Source of the DNA: Lactifluus volemus
Lineage: Eukaryota > Basidiomycota > Agaricomycetes > Russulales > Russulaceae
Reading direction: 5' to 3'
Assembly (NCBI GenBank): GCA_022376515.1
Contig: WTXI01000039.1
Span: 124,001-188,000, forward strand
Length of the DNA stretch: 64,000 bases
Below, piece after piece: positions 10,241-22,052 of the stretch. Under the pieces are notes generated by a model. That model was not told the DNA's origin, searched no databases, and worked only from the letters and a program-made list of their open reading frames with translations. The position numbers and the translations under genes were made by a program. How positions within the stretch are numbered: the stretch's first letter is position 1; each line of letters begins with the position of its first letter.

Positions 10241-13200
10241 ATGCAGTCGAACTTGCAGCCAATACAGGTGACGGGTTCGTATATTTTACGCTACCCTCTC
10301 CGACGAGTACTAAATCTACTTTTACTAGTCCTCAGAGTGCAAAATCTTCCCCGTCTCAAGACCTTGCTTGGCAAAAAACGATGGTTTTATGCTACTGTGG
10401 CTGACGGGGAGCACTCGTGGCAGACACGATCTGTGCGGAGTGTGGGACAACGAGTTGAATGGAACGAGAACGTCGCATTGTAAGAAATGTCGTTTCATTT
10501 ATTCCTATTGGTAGCTGAGCCTCCTGCAGTGTTATACAACCACTCTCAAACATTATAGTATCCCTCTATGTGAAAATGTCCACAAGAAAAGACATCCTTG
10601 TTGGAAGGCAGGAAATTGTCGCCGAACCCAGAGGCGGTTCGTCCATTTCATTGCATTATTTACTCATGCGTCTGGCTGAGCATCCTACATATAGAACTTG
10701 ATGTTGTTTTTAACGATACCGACGCACGCGATGGACACCCAACGGAACCAACCACACTCTTCTTGATGATCTCCGTGTCTCCAAACGCGGCTTCCTCTTC
10801 GAATGCTGTACTCGAGACGCAGAGCCCCACAACGGCCGATCCAGACAGATCTGTGGACCAAGGCGGGGCTCCGGATCTTACAGTCTCGTTCGAAAATGAA
10901 AACATGCAGTCCACGGCATTTGCTACCACTATATGTCGGAACGATGACCCTCCCACTGAGAGCGATGATCCTGTACGTTCAGCACCGGAGAGCCAGGCGG
11001 AGACGTCACGCGCTGCTCTCCGTCACGCCGAGGAATCCATTAGCACAATAAAAACGTGGAAACGTGCTGTTAGTGTTATCAAGTTGGTGATGGACGCCGT
11101 CGGTCCAATCGCAGCAGTATGCCCAATATCGCTTTTGTATATCCGTCGCTGGGCTAACTTCCGTTTTTCAGCTGAATCCCTATGCAAGAGTAGCGTGGAG
11201 TGTGCTCTCGAAAATTCCCGAGGTGCTTCTCCTTGCCTTAGATGATATGGGACATTCAACTGATTCCTTCGTCTTAATGGTAGAGCTTGCTGAAGCAGGT
11301 TGAGCGTGACGGCAACGTCGAAACACTACTCGGGGCGATACGGGACGGGTTTGAATTTGCAGAGGAGGCTGATACATTGAGGAACATCAAGCCAGAGTCC
11401 AAGCAGGCGGCCATCCTCGAGGAGATGCTTGAGTGTGTCACCAAATGTGCTGAATTTATCAGATTGTATGCGGAAGATGTGCAAGTTGGTCCGTTGTCTT
11501 GATCCCTCTCATTGGCCCTTATATAAAGATGCTCAACATATGATTTGTAGGAAAGCGGGCTTTGAAGAATATTCTCGGACAAGCTGACGGAAAAATCGAA
11601 GAGTACCGCTCCAATCTCGTTCGACTCCGAGACAGTTTCCTTGCTCGTGGTGTTGTCACCATCGAAGTCACTGTGCTAGAAGCTGGTGGGTAGTTTATAT
11701 GCTCATAAAGTTGTTCGATTGTGGATCTGACAGAGGGCATTCACAGAACTAGACGGAAAGATCAGAGAACTACCATATAAGGGAGGCTGGCGATTTGGTG
11801 CTGATAAGCGCTGCCTTCCAAGCACGCGCAAAGATTTTTTGGATCATATTGTGAAGTGGGTCGAGAATCCGAAATCCAAACGTGGTCTGGTTCTCCTTGG
11901 CCAGGCAGGCACAGGAAAGTCGTCGATTGCACACGAGGTGGCACGTCGCTTCGACAAGACGTGTCTCGGCTCTTACTTTGCGTTTCTACGCAAAGAACAA
12001 TCGAAAGACGAGGCCTACCAACTATTCACGACACTTGCTCGTGATCTCTCTGATCGACATCCTGCGTTCAAAATCGCTCTCGGGAGGGCCATCAAGAATA
12101 ATTCATCTCTTCGTGGTACCCGGGACTATCATACACTTTCCGAATGCCTCCTCGTCGAGCCGCTCAAGAATCTCCCACTTCCTGGACCAATTCTTATCGT
12201 TATTGATGCATTGGATGAGAGTGGTGATACAATGGGAAAAAAAGGATTACACACTTTTCTCGCAGAACATCTCACCGACTTCCCATCACAATTCCGGGTA
12301 CTCATCACCACGAGGTCGGAAGGTGGCATCGAACCGGCATTCGCCGAAGCGCCATCTGTTGACACGCTCTACATGGATGATGCGAAACTGGCTGCCAAGA
12401 CGGAGCAAGATATTAGCGTCTATCTTGAGGCGGAGCTCCCTCCAGACGTATTCAAGGTCTATGGTGTCAAATTAGCGAAGGCAGCAGAGGGATTGTTTCA
12501 ATGGGCGGCTGTTGCATGTGGGTTCATAAACACGCCTCCTGCTAGCTTTGGCTTCAGCAAGAGAAAGTGCGTACAGCGCCTGTTGGGACACTCTCGAGAT
12601 CTTAATACGCAAGACCCGCTGGACAAGCTATACGAAGAACTTCTGGAAGGATATTTCAAACCATACGAGGCACAAATCCTATTCCGGTCCGTGATGGGAC
12701 AGCTTTTTTCTGCAATTGAACCCCTGTCCATCGAATCCTTGATTTCCCTCCGACAACATGCCCCCATTGATGATCCCGAAGATTCTGATCCTGTCCTTGA
12801 AATGCTTCGTCACCTCGGCTCGCTGCTGAGTAACGTGACTTCAAGTGATCAAACTCGTCCCATTGTTCCTCTCCATACATCATTCCGTGACTTTTTAACC
12901 GACAAGAAGAGTAATGTGTTCCACGTGGACCTTGAAGAAGCCCACCATGAGTTGGCACATTCTTGCCTTGGGCTAATGCTGAACAAGCTGAAATTCAACA
13001 TTTGCAACCTCGAGTCGTCATATCTTGCGAACAGCGATGTCCACGACCTTGATTCTCGAATTGCCAAACACATTCCTCCTGCTCTATCATATGCTTGCGT
13101 TTTCTGGGACCATCATTTGGAGCATCTTGCCTTCGAGCAGGATCTCTTCACGAAACTTCGATCCCTGTTCGAAGCCAAGTTTCTATTTTGGCTGGAGGTG

Positions 13201-15675
13201 CTCAGCATCAAGAACGTTGTGGGCCTTGCTTCAACAGCATCATCATCTCTGAGAACGTGGTTACGATCTGACCAGCGGAAGGTAGGCATATCGTAGAATT
13301 CAATTTAGCATGTAGTGACCGTTGCATGAGCTCTCAACAGCCCTCTCGAACGGAGGTGGAGAATCTATTTGCATTGGCGAACGATGCCTCATCATTTGTG
13401 CGGTATTTCGGGATGGCCATGGCAAGAAGCGCTCCACACATCTATATCTCTGCCCTTCCCTTCACGCCGACGTCTTCCCAAATTCACGAGCAATACGCTC
13501 GCCTATTTCCTCATACATTGTGCTTTGAACGTGGTCAGCTGTCTCATTGGCCAGCGCTGGAAATGGTGATTCAGGCACACGAGGACAGAGTCCAGTCTGT
13601 TACATTCGCGCCAGATGGGCTGCGCATCGCGTCGGCTTCGGAAGATCGCACAATTCGGGTGTGGGATGCTACAACAGGAGAGATGGTAGCGGGTCCGTTT
13701 ACTGGACATACTGACTGGGTCAGCTGTGTTTCATTTTCCCCGGACGGGAAGCGGATTGCTTCATCCTCGAGCGATAGCACTATTCGGGTGTGGGATTCCG
13801 CAACAGGAGAAGTCGTAGCGGGGCCATTTATGGGCCACACCGATCAGGTCCCTTCTGTTCAATTTTCGCCAAACGGGCAACTCATTGCCTCCGCCTCGGG
13901 AGATCTCATGATTCTGTTGTGGGATGCCTCGACAGGCGAGGCAGTGGCCTCGCTTACTGGACACACCGATTGGATCCATTCTGTTGCATTCTCACCGGAC
14001 AGTAAGCGCGTTGCTTCAGCCTCTCGAGATTGGACGATTCGTGTGTGGGACGTTGCAACAGGACAGGTCGTAGCTGGCCCGTTCACTGGACACACGGATC
14101 ACGTCATGTCTGTTTCATTTTCGCCCGATGGGCTGCACATAGCCTCAGGCTCGGGGGATCGCACAATTCGCGTGTGGAACGCCGCAACAGGAGAAGTTGT
14201 AGCCGGCCCCTTCTATGGACACACCCTTTCAGTCTGCTCTGTTGCATTCTCGCCAGACGGGTTGTGGATTGCCTCGGCCTCGGAAGACTCCGCGATTCGC
14301 GTGTGGGATGCGAGAACAGGAGACACTACAGCAGGCCCTTTTACCGATCATACCGGTATCATTTATTCTGTTGCGTTCTCACCGGACGGGCAGCGCATTG
14401 CGTCGGCCTCGTACGATCACACAATACGCACTTGGAATGTCGCTGCAGGAGGGGTGTCGGGCCCGTCTACTGGACATCCCTCTGCAATTTTGTGTGTTGC
14501 ATTCTCACCAGACGGGCGGCGCATTGCTTCTGCCTCGTTAGATCATAGTGTTTGCATTTGGGATGCCACAACAGGAGAGGTCGTAACAGGACCAATGACT
14601 GGACATGCCGGTCCAGTCTTGTCTGTCGCATTTTCACCAGATGGACAGCTCCTTTCCTCAGGATCGGGAGATCATACGGTTCGCACGTGGGATGCCACGA
14701 CGGGAGCAGTTGTGTCGGGCCCATTTACTGGTCACACTAATTGGGTCCTTGCCGTCGAATTCTCCCTGGACGGGAAGCGTATCACTTCGGCCTCGACGGA
14801 TTGCACGATTCGCGTCTGGGATGCCACATCAGGAGAGGTCGCAGCAGGCCCGCTTACTGGACACACCGATTTAGTGCGGTGTGCTGCGTTCTCGCCGGAG
14901 GGGCGCCGCATTGCTTCGGCCTCAATAGATGACACAATTCGAGTGTGGGATGCTACAACAGGAGAGGTCATAGCAGGCCCGTTCACTCACACCAGTTCTG
15001 CGTATTCTATTGCCCTTTCTCCGGAAGGTCAGCGCATTGCCTTGGGTTCTGACGATTGCACGATTTGTGTGTGGGATGCAACAAAAGGAGACATCATAGC
15101 GGGGCCGTTTACTGGGCACACCGAATGGATCAGTTCTGTTGCGTTTTCGTCGGATGGACGGCGCATAGCATCTGCCTCGGGAGATCGCACGATTCGCGTC
15201 TGGGATGCTGCAACAGGAGAGATTGTAGTGGGCCCATTTACTGGACACAGTGATGACCCCCTTTCTGTTGCGTTTTCACCGGACGGGCAGCACATAGCCT
15301 CGGGTTCCAGAGATTGCACGATTCGCATGTGGGACGCCCGAACAGGAGCTGTCCTAGCAGGAGTCAAATCCGCTTCATCCGGCAGCGTATTACCTCGACT
15401 TCACAAGATCACGCCGTATGTTTGACTCGGAGACGGTCAGAACAGAAGATATTGAGAACAATCGATTTATGAACGAGTTCCTGATCAATGATGATGGTTG
15501 GATGTGTGGGGATGAGGGAGAGCTTGTTTTATGGGTTCCCCAGGTTTACCGACCGTATTTCCATAGATCTAACACCGTCTGGATTGCGGGTAGGCATGAG
15601 ACTTGGCTGGACCTGACAAAGTTTGTGCATGGATCGAATTGGGCTACAGTATATGCACACAATGTAGATAAATAG
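10241..15675 (+). CDS. Alpha1: C2-NACHT-WD40 NLR-type receptor, late frameshift
   Basis: STAND-class signalling protein. Exons: 10241-10274, 10329-10479, 10530-10636, 10695-11116, 11172-11222, 11284-11488, 11551-11685, 11747-13281, 13341-15675. The order is a C2-like domain (VLRVQNLPRLKTLLGKKRW), an acidic linker, a helical region (KQVERDGNVETLL, FAEEADTLRNIKPESKQAA), then NACHT with P-loop GQAGTGKSS, Walker B LIVIDALDESGD and LITTRSEGG. Fourteen WD40 repeats follow (about 13560-15370), then a conserved tail (GELVLWVPQVYRPYFHRSNT). One base is missing near 15386 relative to alpha3 (GGG read as GG), so the literal frame stops at 15423-15425 and the tail continues from 15418 in another frame. 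The 59-base intron 13282-13340 separates NACHT from WD40. Role in non-self recognition or incompatibility is inferred from the architecture. Confidence 0.9.
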
Positions 15676-18259
15676 GGTCGATTGTTCCTTTTTTTTGATC
15701 CAAAATCTTGTCTTTGATTGCCTCTCTTTGATTGCCTCTCCTACCACCGTGACACGGGGGACGAATGTCTTTATTATAAGGCGAATGACTAGGACAAATA
15801 GCCAGAACTTGTAGTCCGGGGGTAAGCCTGGCAATATAGTTTGTAGTTCGTGCATGATGTACACCTGTCCCTGAAGCGTGAAAATACTATCTGTAGGTCA
15901 CACTCTCGGATTTATCTGCATAACACCACTCAGGAAGCCACGCATTGGCAGGCCCTGAGCGCTGAGCGCTTGACGCTCATGCGTTTAGGCGTTAAACCTT
16001 GACCTTTACAGTACCTGTAGATACCGAGGCATATCCTCCGAACATTTGCTGATAAAGGTGCCAATCCTGACCTACTTGGCCGTTTATGAAAACGTCAACT
16101 ATGTACGTATACTCTCCTCATCCACTGGGTGATTCTTAAGTTGACTCTTAGGCATAAGTAAACCGGCTCCCTCCACTACGTGGCCTTGGTTGGCCATTTT
16201 ATGCGGATGCATCTAGTCTGCAGGGGAGAACAAGCACATATTGCAAGAAGCACTTTACAAAGCTGCACGTGTTCGTCTAGGCGCGGCTTCATTACAACAC
16301 CCCCGTGGCTCGAGACCAGGATGGGTTCACAGTAGAGGGTTGTCACCGCTCGATTACAGAAACTCCCTACAGAAATAGACTACCTACGGGTGTGCAATGT
16401 TGTAGACATCAGGAAGAATTAAAGCTTATTGATAAAGCCGGAGGTGTGTGTCAAGCTATCTTCTATCACGGGTCGTTCCGTCCATCGCCGGTTCAGGGAA
16501 AAAAGCAATATGAAGGATCACGTGATCACGCGATTTGACCTGGTCAATGGTCATACTCCGACGGCTCGACGACTCGTCGCCTCGTTTGGGACAGCACTAG
16601 TGGAACACCGAGTGAACCAACCCTTTGTCTGTTTTTGTCTGTGAGCGCCGTGCTTCGAGACTAGGAAGCCCAGAGGCGACTTTGGGGCAGAGGATTCGGG
16701 ACCAATGATTGAGAGAGTCATCGCTATCATCCATATATTGCTCCCTGGCTTAATTATATTATCATAAATAAAGTCATAGTACTCGCAATTGAACGAAAAA
16801 TACATGGGCACTGTCATTCTAACTTGAATCATGGATTATGCATATGCTCCGGCAAAGGACATCCCGTGGCTGGCACCAGTGAGCAGGCCCTCCTTGAAGT
16901 GGTAGGTCGATATCCCTCATGCCAAACAGAGGTTGACTCTAGGTATGTTGTATTCTCGGGTGGTGCAGCGGGAGTTGCGACCCATGATGAACTGGCAGGG
17001 AAGGACATCATAACGGCGAGATAGGCTTCTGGAGGGAATTGTTGCCCCCAGGAAGATAGCTGGCACGTGAGTCGAGAGCTCGTGGTCGATACGTTGATGA
17101 CGCATTGAGTATTGGAGAAGGCATGTTCAGTCTCTGAGATGTGCCGGAGCTTCGTGATGATTGGCTCGTGCGTTGTGGAGTCATCCTGATGCGAACACAG
17201 GATAAGGGCCGCAAGGTCACGGGCATTACAGTGTGGATGGTGCCATGATCCTGGTAACGGTGTGGTGGTGTGGGTGAGTGGGCCCGGCCGTTGTCCCCAT
17301 CCCTGGTCGTGGGCAGCAACTACAAAACAGCGCTGGCGGGGAGGCAACTGACGAACGACTACAACAATGAATAAGTAGTATGTTGCAGAAATTCCCTCAC
17401 TCACCTCATATTTTATTCCTCCTACTCATCTCTTCTCAAATGCACCATACCTTTGATAGTTTTACATGTCAGCGCTGTCAGCCGTCGTCACAGTATCCGC
17501 ACACCTGTTGCATTTCCAAATGATGAATGTCCGACGCGTTCTTACTAACCCTAACCCCCCTCTCTGGTCAGACCAACTGTTTTGCGAGGTGAGGAAGCGC
17601 CACTGCTTGGTGGTTCAATTTCGATCATTTATACTGGCCCTTCCCTTCTCACTGATATGAGAACGCATCTATGGCGGTGAAACTGTATGAGACGAAGACG
17701 AAAACACGCCCACTGGTGAAGCGTGAGACAGGCGAGAGAAAGCGTGTGAATGTTTCGGGCGAACCTCGCCCGCCGCTTTAATTGACGACGCATACGGATA
17801 ACCGATGGGTGCTTGCATTGCGCGTGTGAAATACAGACCAAAGGACGAAAGAAAAGAGGGAAAGATAAATAGATGGGAAAGGGCTCAACCATGGCGTCGC
17901 ATGGGATAAATGACGCGATAACGGTTCGGGCGTCGCGCTTGATCTGTTATTGTAAGGAATGTGTGGGATACAGTAGTGGCAGCGTTGTGGTGTTCCTTGA
18001 AGCGCCGCCCTTAGACAATGTATTTTTTTTGAAAAAGTCAGGAACTCCGCTTCGGCCATCGATGACCGTGCGTCATGATGCCGTCCAACCACACGTCTCC
18101 CCCAGTCGGCCACTACTACAAACTCGACGCCCCAGATGGTCCCAGATCCGTATGCTAAAGTCTCTCACATCTAATATCTCGCCGCTGTTAAATCATTACA
18201 ACAGCTCAGGACCTCAAAACTCCGGAATAGGACACATCAATCGACTTCAGGCCACCGAA
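15676..18259. other. Alpha1-beta1 spacer, copied between the other alpha-beta pairs
   Basis: No reliable gene was found. Most of the spacer recurs at 27466-30050 and 48333-50762 at high identity. It includes a palindrome GATCACGTGATC (16516-16527; copies at 28329 and, less exact, 49082), an AATAAA-like block near 16765, a short CTAACCCTAACCCCCC tract near 17547, and the beta1 leader. Open frames on the - strand between 16829 and 17404 shift frame in the third copy, so they are unlikely to be coding. Confidence 0.65.
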
Positions 18260-20794
18260 ATGCAACCGAGCTTGCTCCCACTTCAGTTGGCCGGTACGTA
18301 CAGTACAGTATATTTATGATCCCCTATATGTATATTTTCTCTGCCAGTCCGCGGAGCGCACAGCCTTCCCCGTCTCAATACCCTCCTTGGAAACACAAGA
18401 CGATTCTATGTTACTGTGACGGATGGGGAGAGGACATGGCAGACACTATCTGTGCGGAGCGTTGCGCAGCGCGTAGAATGAACGAGAACGTCGGCAGATT
18501 GTGAGAAATGTGGTATCTTGATTCCTATATACCACTGAGTCTCGTGCAGGATCGTACAAGCACTCCCCCGTCTCGCCGTATCGCTTTATGTGAAAATGAC
18601 CGCACGGAAAGACATCCTCGTTGGAAGGCAGGAGATTGTCTATGAACCCCAATGCGGTTCGTCCAAAATTCTTTTTGAATTCGTACTCGTGCGTCTGGCT
18701 GAACATCCGAGGTGTAGAACTTGCTGTCGTTTTCAATAGAACTGACGGAAGTGATAGACACCCAACATCGACCACAGTCTCTTTAATGATCACCATTTCA
18801 GAATACGCCAGTGCCACCTTGAATGCTGTAGCTGACACCTTGAGCTCCATAGCGGCTGATCCAGGCAACCCTGTTGCTGAACAAGGGGCTGCGGATCTCA
18901 CTGTCCAATCCAATAGTGGCTCCATGAAATCCACGGACAACTCCTCCTTATTACCCTTCTCTAGGGCAGGTGACCATCCCATCACTCTTGTGCGACCAGT
19001 AGCGGAGACCCAGACAGAGATGTCACGTACAGCTCTCTGTCGCGCCGAGGGGGATTTCAACATTATCAATGCAACAAAAACGAAAAGTGCTGTTGGTGTT
19101 ATCAAATTGGTAACGGACACCGTCAGTCCAATCGCAGCAGTATGTCCACAGAATATTGTTTTTGTTCATGCGTCATTGAGCTAAGTTCCATTCTTCAGTA
19201 TGGAGTCTTCTCTCAAAGATACCCGAGGTACGTCTCCTTGCTTTCTCGGAAAGTATAGAACATTTACTCATTTCTTCGTCTTGCCACCAGACATTGGTAC
19301 AGCAGGTTCAGCGGGATGACAACGTCCAAACATTACTCAACGCGATACGCGATGCGTTTGAATTCGCAGGAGAAGCTGACACTTTAAGAGATATCAACCC
19401 TTTGTCTAGGCAAGCAGCAATTCTCGAGGAGATGCTGGAGCGCGTCTGCGAATGTGCCAAATTTATCAGTTCGTATGCGGGGGATGTGAAAGTCGGCACG
19501 TCACATTTGGCCTCTTTTTTGTCATTATAAACATATTATTTTCAGGGAAGCGGGCGTTGAAGAATATTATCGGCCAAGGTAATGAAAAAATACAAGGGTA
19601 CTGCACAACCCTTTTTTTTTTTTTTTTTTTTTTTTTGGAATTGGGGTTTAGAGTCCCCGCGTATATTGCGACAAGACTAATGCTAACTCGGTACTACACG
19701 AAATTCTGTGCGTAAAGGGAAAAGGAACAAAGACTAACTAGCTTGACCGGGAGTGCTGGGCTATATTGCCCGTCGGACCCCGCCGGCCCCGCAGAGGGGG
19801 TGACCCAATTACCCAAAGGGCCCCCCAAAACGGGCTGGCCTCGAACCAGACTCCTAGCCTTCCAGCAGTAGAGACCTCGCCCTAAACCCACAAGATGAAT
19901 AAGCGTATAAATACTGTAGCCGAAAAAAGAGGGGTCCAAAGAAAGTGTCTAATAAGAGGGGTTGTAATTAAAGGAAGGAAAGCCGGCCATGCCGGCGGAG
20001 GGAGGGGGCCTAGCAGGAGGGGGGTTCGCCCGGAGGCGACCGATCGGGACGCCGAGGCCGTGCGGCGATCAAAGGGCTGGAGGGGTGGCCACAAGGACCG
20101 GAGAAAGCCGGGAAGGGGCCGAAGGGCAGTCAGGAGGGGTGGTGCACGAGGCACCGGGCAGGAGGGTTCCAAGGGGACCACAAGGCAGGGCCAAGGGCCC
20201 CAAAGGCGGCGGTGAGGCCGCAAGACGGGAGGGGTGGGCCAGAGGGGAGGGTGAGGAGGGTGCCAGAGGGAGCTGGAGCGTCCGACGGGGCTTGCAGGAG
20301 GGGTGGGTTTGACCGGGGTCAGGGCAGCCAAAAAAGAGGCTGGGAGGGGGACGTGGGCAACGACCCGGGGCCAACAAGGGCCATGAGGGGCGAGTGGGGA
20401 CCACAATTCGGGAGGGGTGGGCTGGAGGGGAGGGCAGGAGGAGAGAGCAGGAGGGGGGGAGTGAGAGGATGCTACTGCGCTGAGGCGAGGGTGAGTAGAC
20501 TAGTGGGATGGTGGTGGTAAGAAGGAAAGGAGCCTGACTGCACAACCCTTGTCTGACTACGAGACAACTTCCTTGCTTGCTACCGTTACCACGGAGGTTG
20601 CTATGCTAGAAGCTGGTGGGTGGTTCGGATAGTCACAAGACAGTCAGATTATCGGCCTGACTCGGACATGGGCCACACAGAATTGGACGCAAAAATCAGA
20701 GAAATGCTTTACGATAGAGGTTGGCGTTTCGGCGATGAGAAGCGATGTCCGAGTCTTCCGGGCTCCCGCGAAGACTTCTTGGACCACATTGTCC
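18260..20794 (+). pseudogene. Beta1: truncated C2-NACHT receptor, disrupted by a retroposon
   Basis: The beta-type start (MQPSLLPLQLA) is followed by a C2-like exon (RLNTLLGNTRRFYVTVTDGE) and the helical region (LVQQVQRDDNVQTLLNAIRD). Damage is heavy. A base is missing near 18480 (GTAGAATGAACG for GTAGAATGGAACG). The short exon near 19199 has lost about 22 bases, a lesion shared with beta2. A 0.9 kb retroposon interrupts the helical region at 19613. The gene ends abruptly at about 20794, after LDHIV and just before the P-loop, where it joins filler DNA and a protease tail. NACHT core and WD40 are gone. It lies between alpha1 and alpha2 in the same orientation. Confidence 0.88.
19612..20536 (-). 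mobile_element. Poly(A)-tailed retroposon (SINE/LINE-like) inserted in beta1
   Basis: The insert is bounded by a 14-base direct repeat, ACTGCACAACCCTT, at 19600-19613 and 20537-20550. The same sequence occurs once, uninterrupted, in beta2 (31400-31413) and similarly in beta3. It begins with about 25 T on the + strand, so the element lies on the - strand with a poly(A) tail. On the - strand, about 19805-19890 has a pol III-like box B (GGTTCGAGGCC) downstream of a weaker box A-like stretch, suggesting a tRNA-derived head. The remaining 650 bases (19890-20536) are strongly purine-rich on the + strand, with GGAGGGG-type repeats. No reverse transcriptase frame is present, so it is non-autonomous or 5' truncated. 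Confidence 0.85.
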
Positions 20795-22052
20795 GCAGTC
20801 CTCTGCAGATTGGGTCTACCCTGGTGCCGTGGAGAAGGGAGCGGCACCCCACTCCCATATCCCGACCTCGCCCGCCCGCCGGACACGTGCATCCGCATCG
20901 GAAAACCTCTGCTCACACACGCGCGAGGAGACTCGACTGGCAGCGCCGCCATCACCACCACCGCTGCGGAAGACTCCGATACTGATGCCGACTTGGGCAT
21001 CATAGGGCACGAGAGCATGGCGGGTATCGGCACCGCGGGGCGGAGCCCACGGATCCGGGCGTGACACAGGGACAATGCTGGGAGCGTCGTGAGTCTCGGA
21101 CAAATATCGCTTGCGTCAGTCGCGGCGGCCGGTGGACGTTTTTAGAGTATAGTGCCGGGCGAGCGGTTGAGCGGGCTTTCGATGTTGGAAGGGTATAAAG
21201 ATTTGCCGCCAGCACCAGCGCCATGAGCGATTCACAAAGCTCGCCTCATCACTGGATTTTTTGGTTCGCGCATTCCACTTTCATTTTTTGGGTTTTTACG
21301 ACTCGGATTTATCGGTTGTTGGTTCTGATTAACTATCTTTTTCAAAACACTCACACTCACACACTCACACAACATATCATTTTTTCTTGTACGTTTCTAC
21401 CATTCTTTATTGGTTTTGGTTGGAACTTGGAATTTGGAACAGGATTTTTCGTTCGTTTCGTATATATATAAAATGGATAGTTCGCGGACGTTCAAAACAA
21501 CCCCTTCTGTAGTTCTCTCTCTCTCGGATTGGACGTGCAAAGCCCTCTTATACCATCTACTACTAACTACATTATCAAAAGGTAGTTCGTCGCGTTCCCT
21601 TTTTTGTTTGCTTACTCCGTGTATAATTGTAGAGTATTAAAAAAAATTGGGATTGTGGTTATGAGGGCGGCTATGATGTTGACGGGCTACCACGGATAAC
21701 ACGGTTCGGGAGCGTAATAAATGCGTGAGATGCTCCTACCTGACTGCAGGGGGGAAGGGGCCGTGTCAGGAAGCTATTGTGAAATTTCTCAGCTTCCAAT
21801 CTCAATCAACATCAGACGCGATTGCTCGTGAGTACTGTATGGGCATGTTGAGTGTCATAATATACAAATCTATAAAATCAACTTTGATAAAGCTGGATAC
21901 CTCCGTTAAACCTTTAAAATAAAATAATTTTTATTTAAATTAACAGGTATTACAATGCGTCACGTGACGTCGTCTTTTCGAATGCGTGGTTACCATCTCC
22001 CCTTCCTTCTTTCCTCCATTTTAACCTACGAACATCAGAAAAGCTCATCGAA
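20795..22052 (+). pseudogene. Filler plus copied protease tail in front of alpha2
   Basis: From 20795 about 95 bases match 40062-40150 and have no counterpart near the intact protease. At about 20904 the sequence switches to the protease tail (LLTHARGDSTGSAAITTTAAEDSDTDADLGIIGHES is the reading; compare 9058 onward), then to its 3' flank, minisatellite and alpha leader. There is no start or catalytic part, so it is a duplicated fragment. It now serves as the upstream region of alpha2. Confidence 0.85.
21961..21966. promoter_or_regulatory. CACGTG box upstream of alpha2
   Basis: The context GTCACGTGAC lies 87 bases before the alpha2 start, at the same distance as in alpha1. Function is inferred only. 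Confidence 0.45.

Noticed and set aside
13571..15367. Many open frames antisense to and in other frames of the WD40 region
   Set aside because: They are periodic shadows of the repeated WD40 coding sequence.
16829..17404. A 191-residue open frame on the - strand in the alpha1-beta1 spacer, with copies at 28641 and 49393
   Set aside because: The frame is disrupted in the third copy, and conservation in the second copy is explained by the near-identical DNA of the whole spacer. No known protein pattern.
20069..20545. Pro/Ser-rich 158-residue frame on the - strand of the beta1 retroposon
   Set aside because: It arises from the purine-rich repeat composition of the insert; no domain and no start context.
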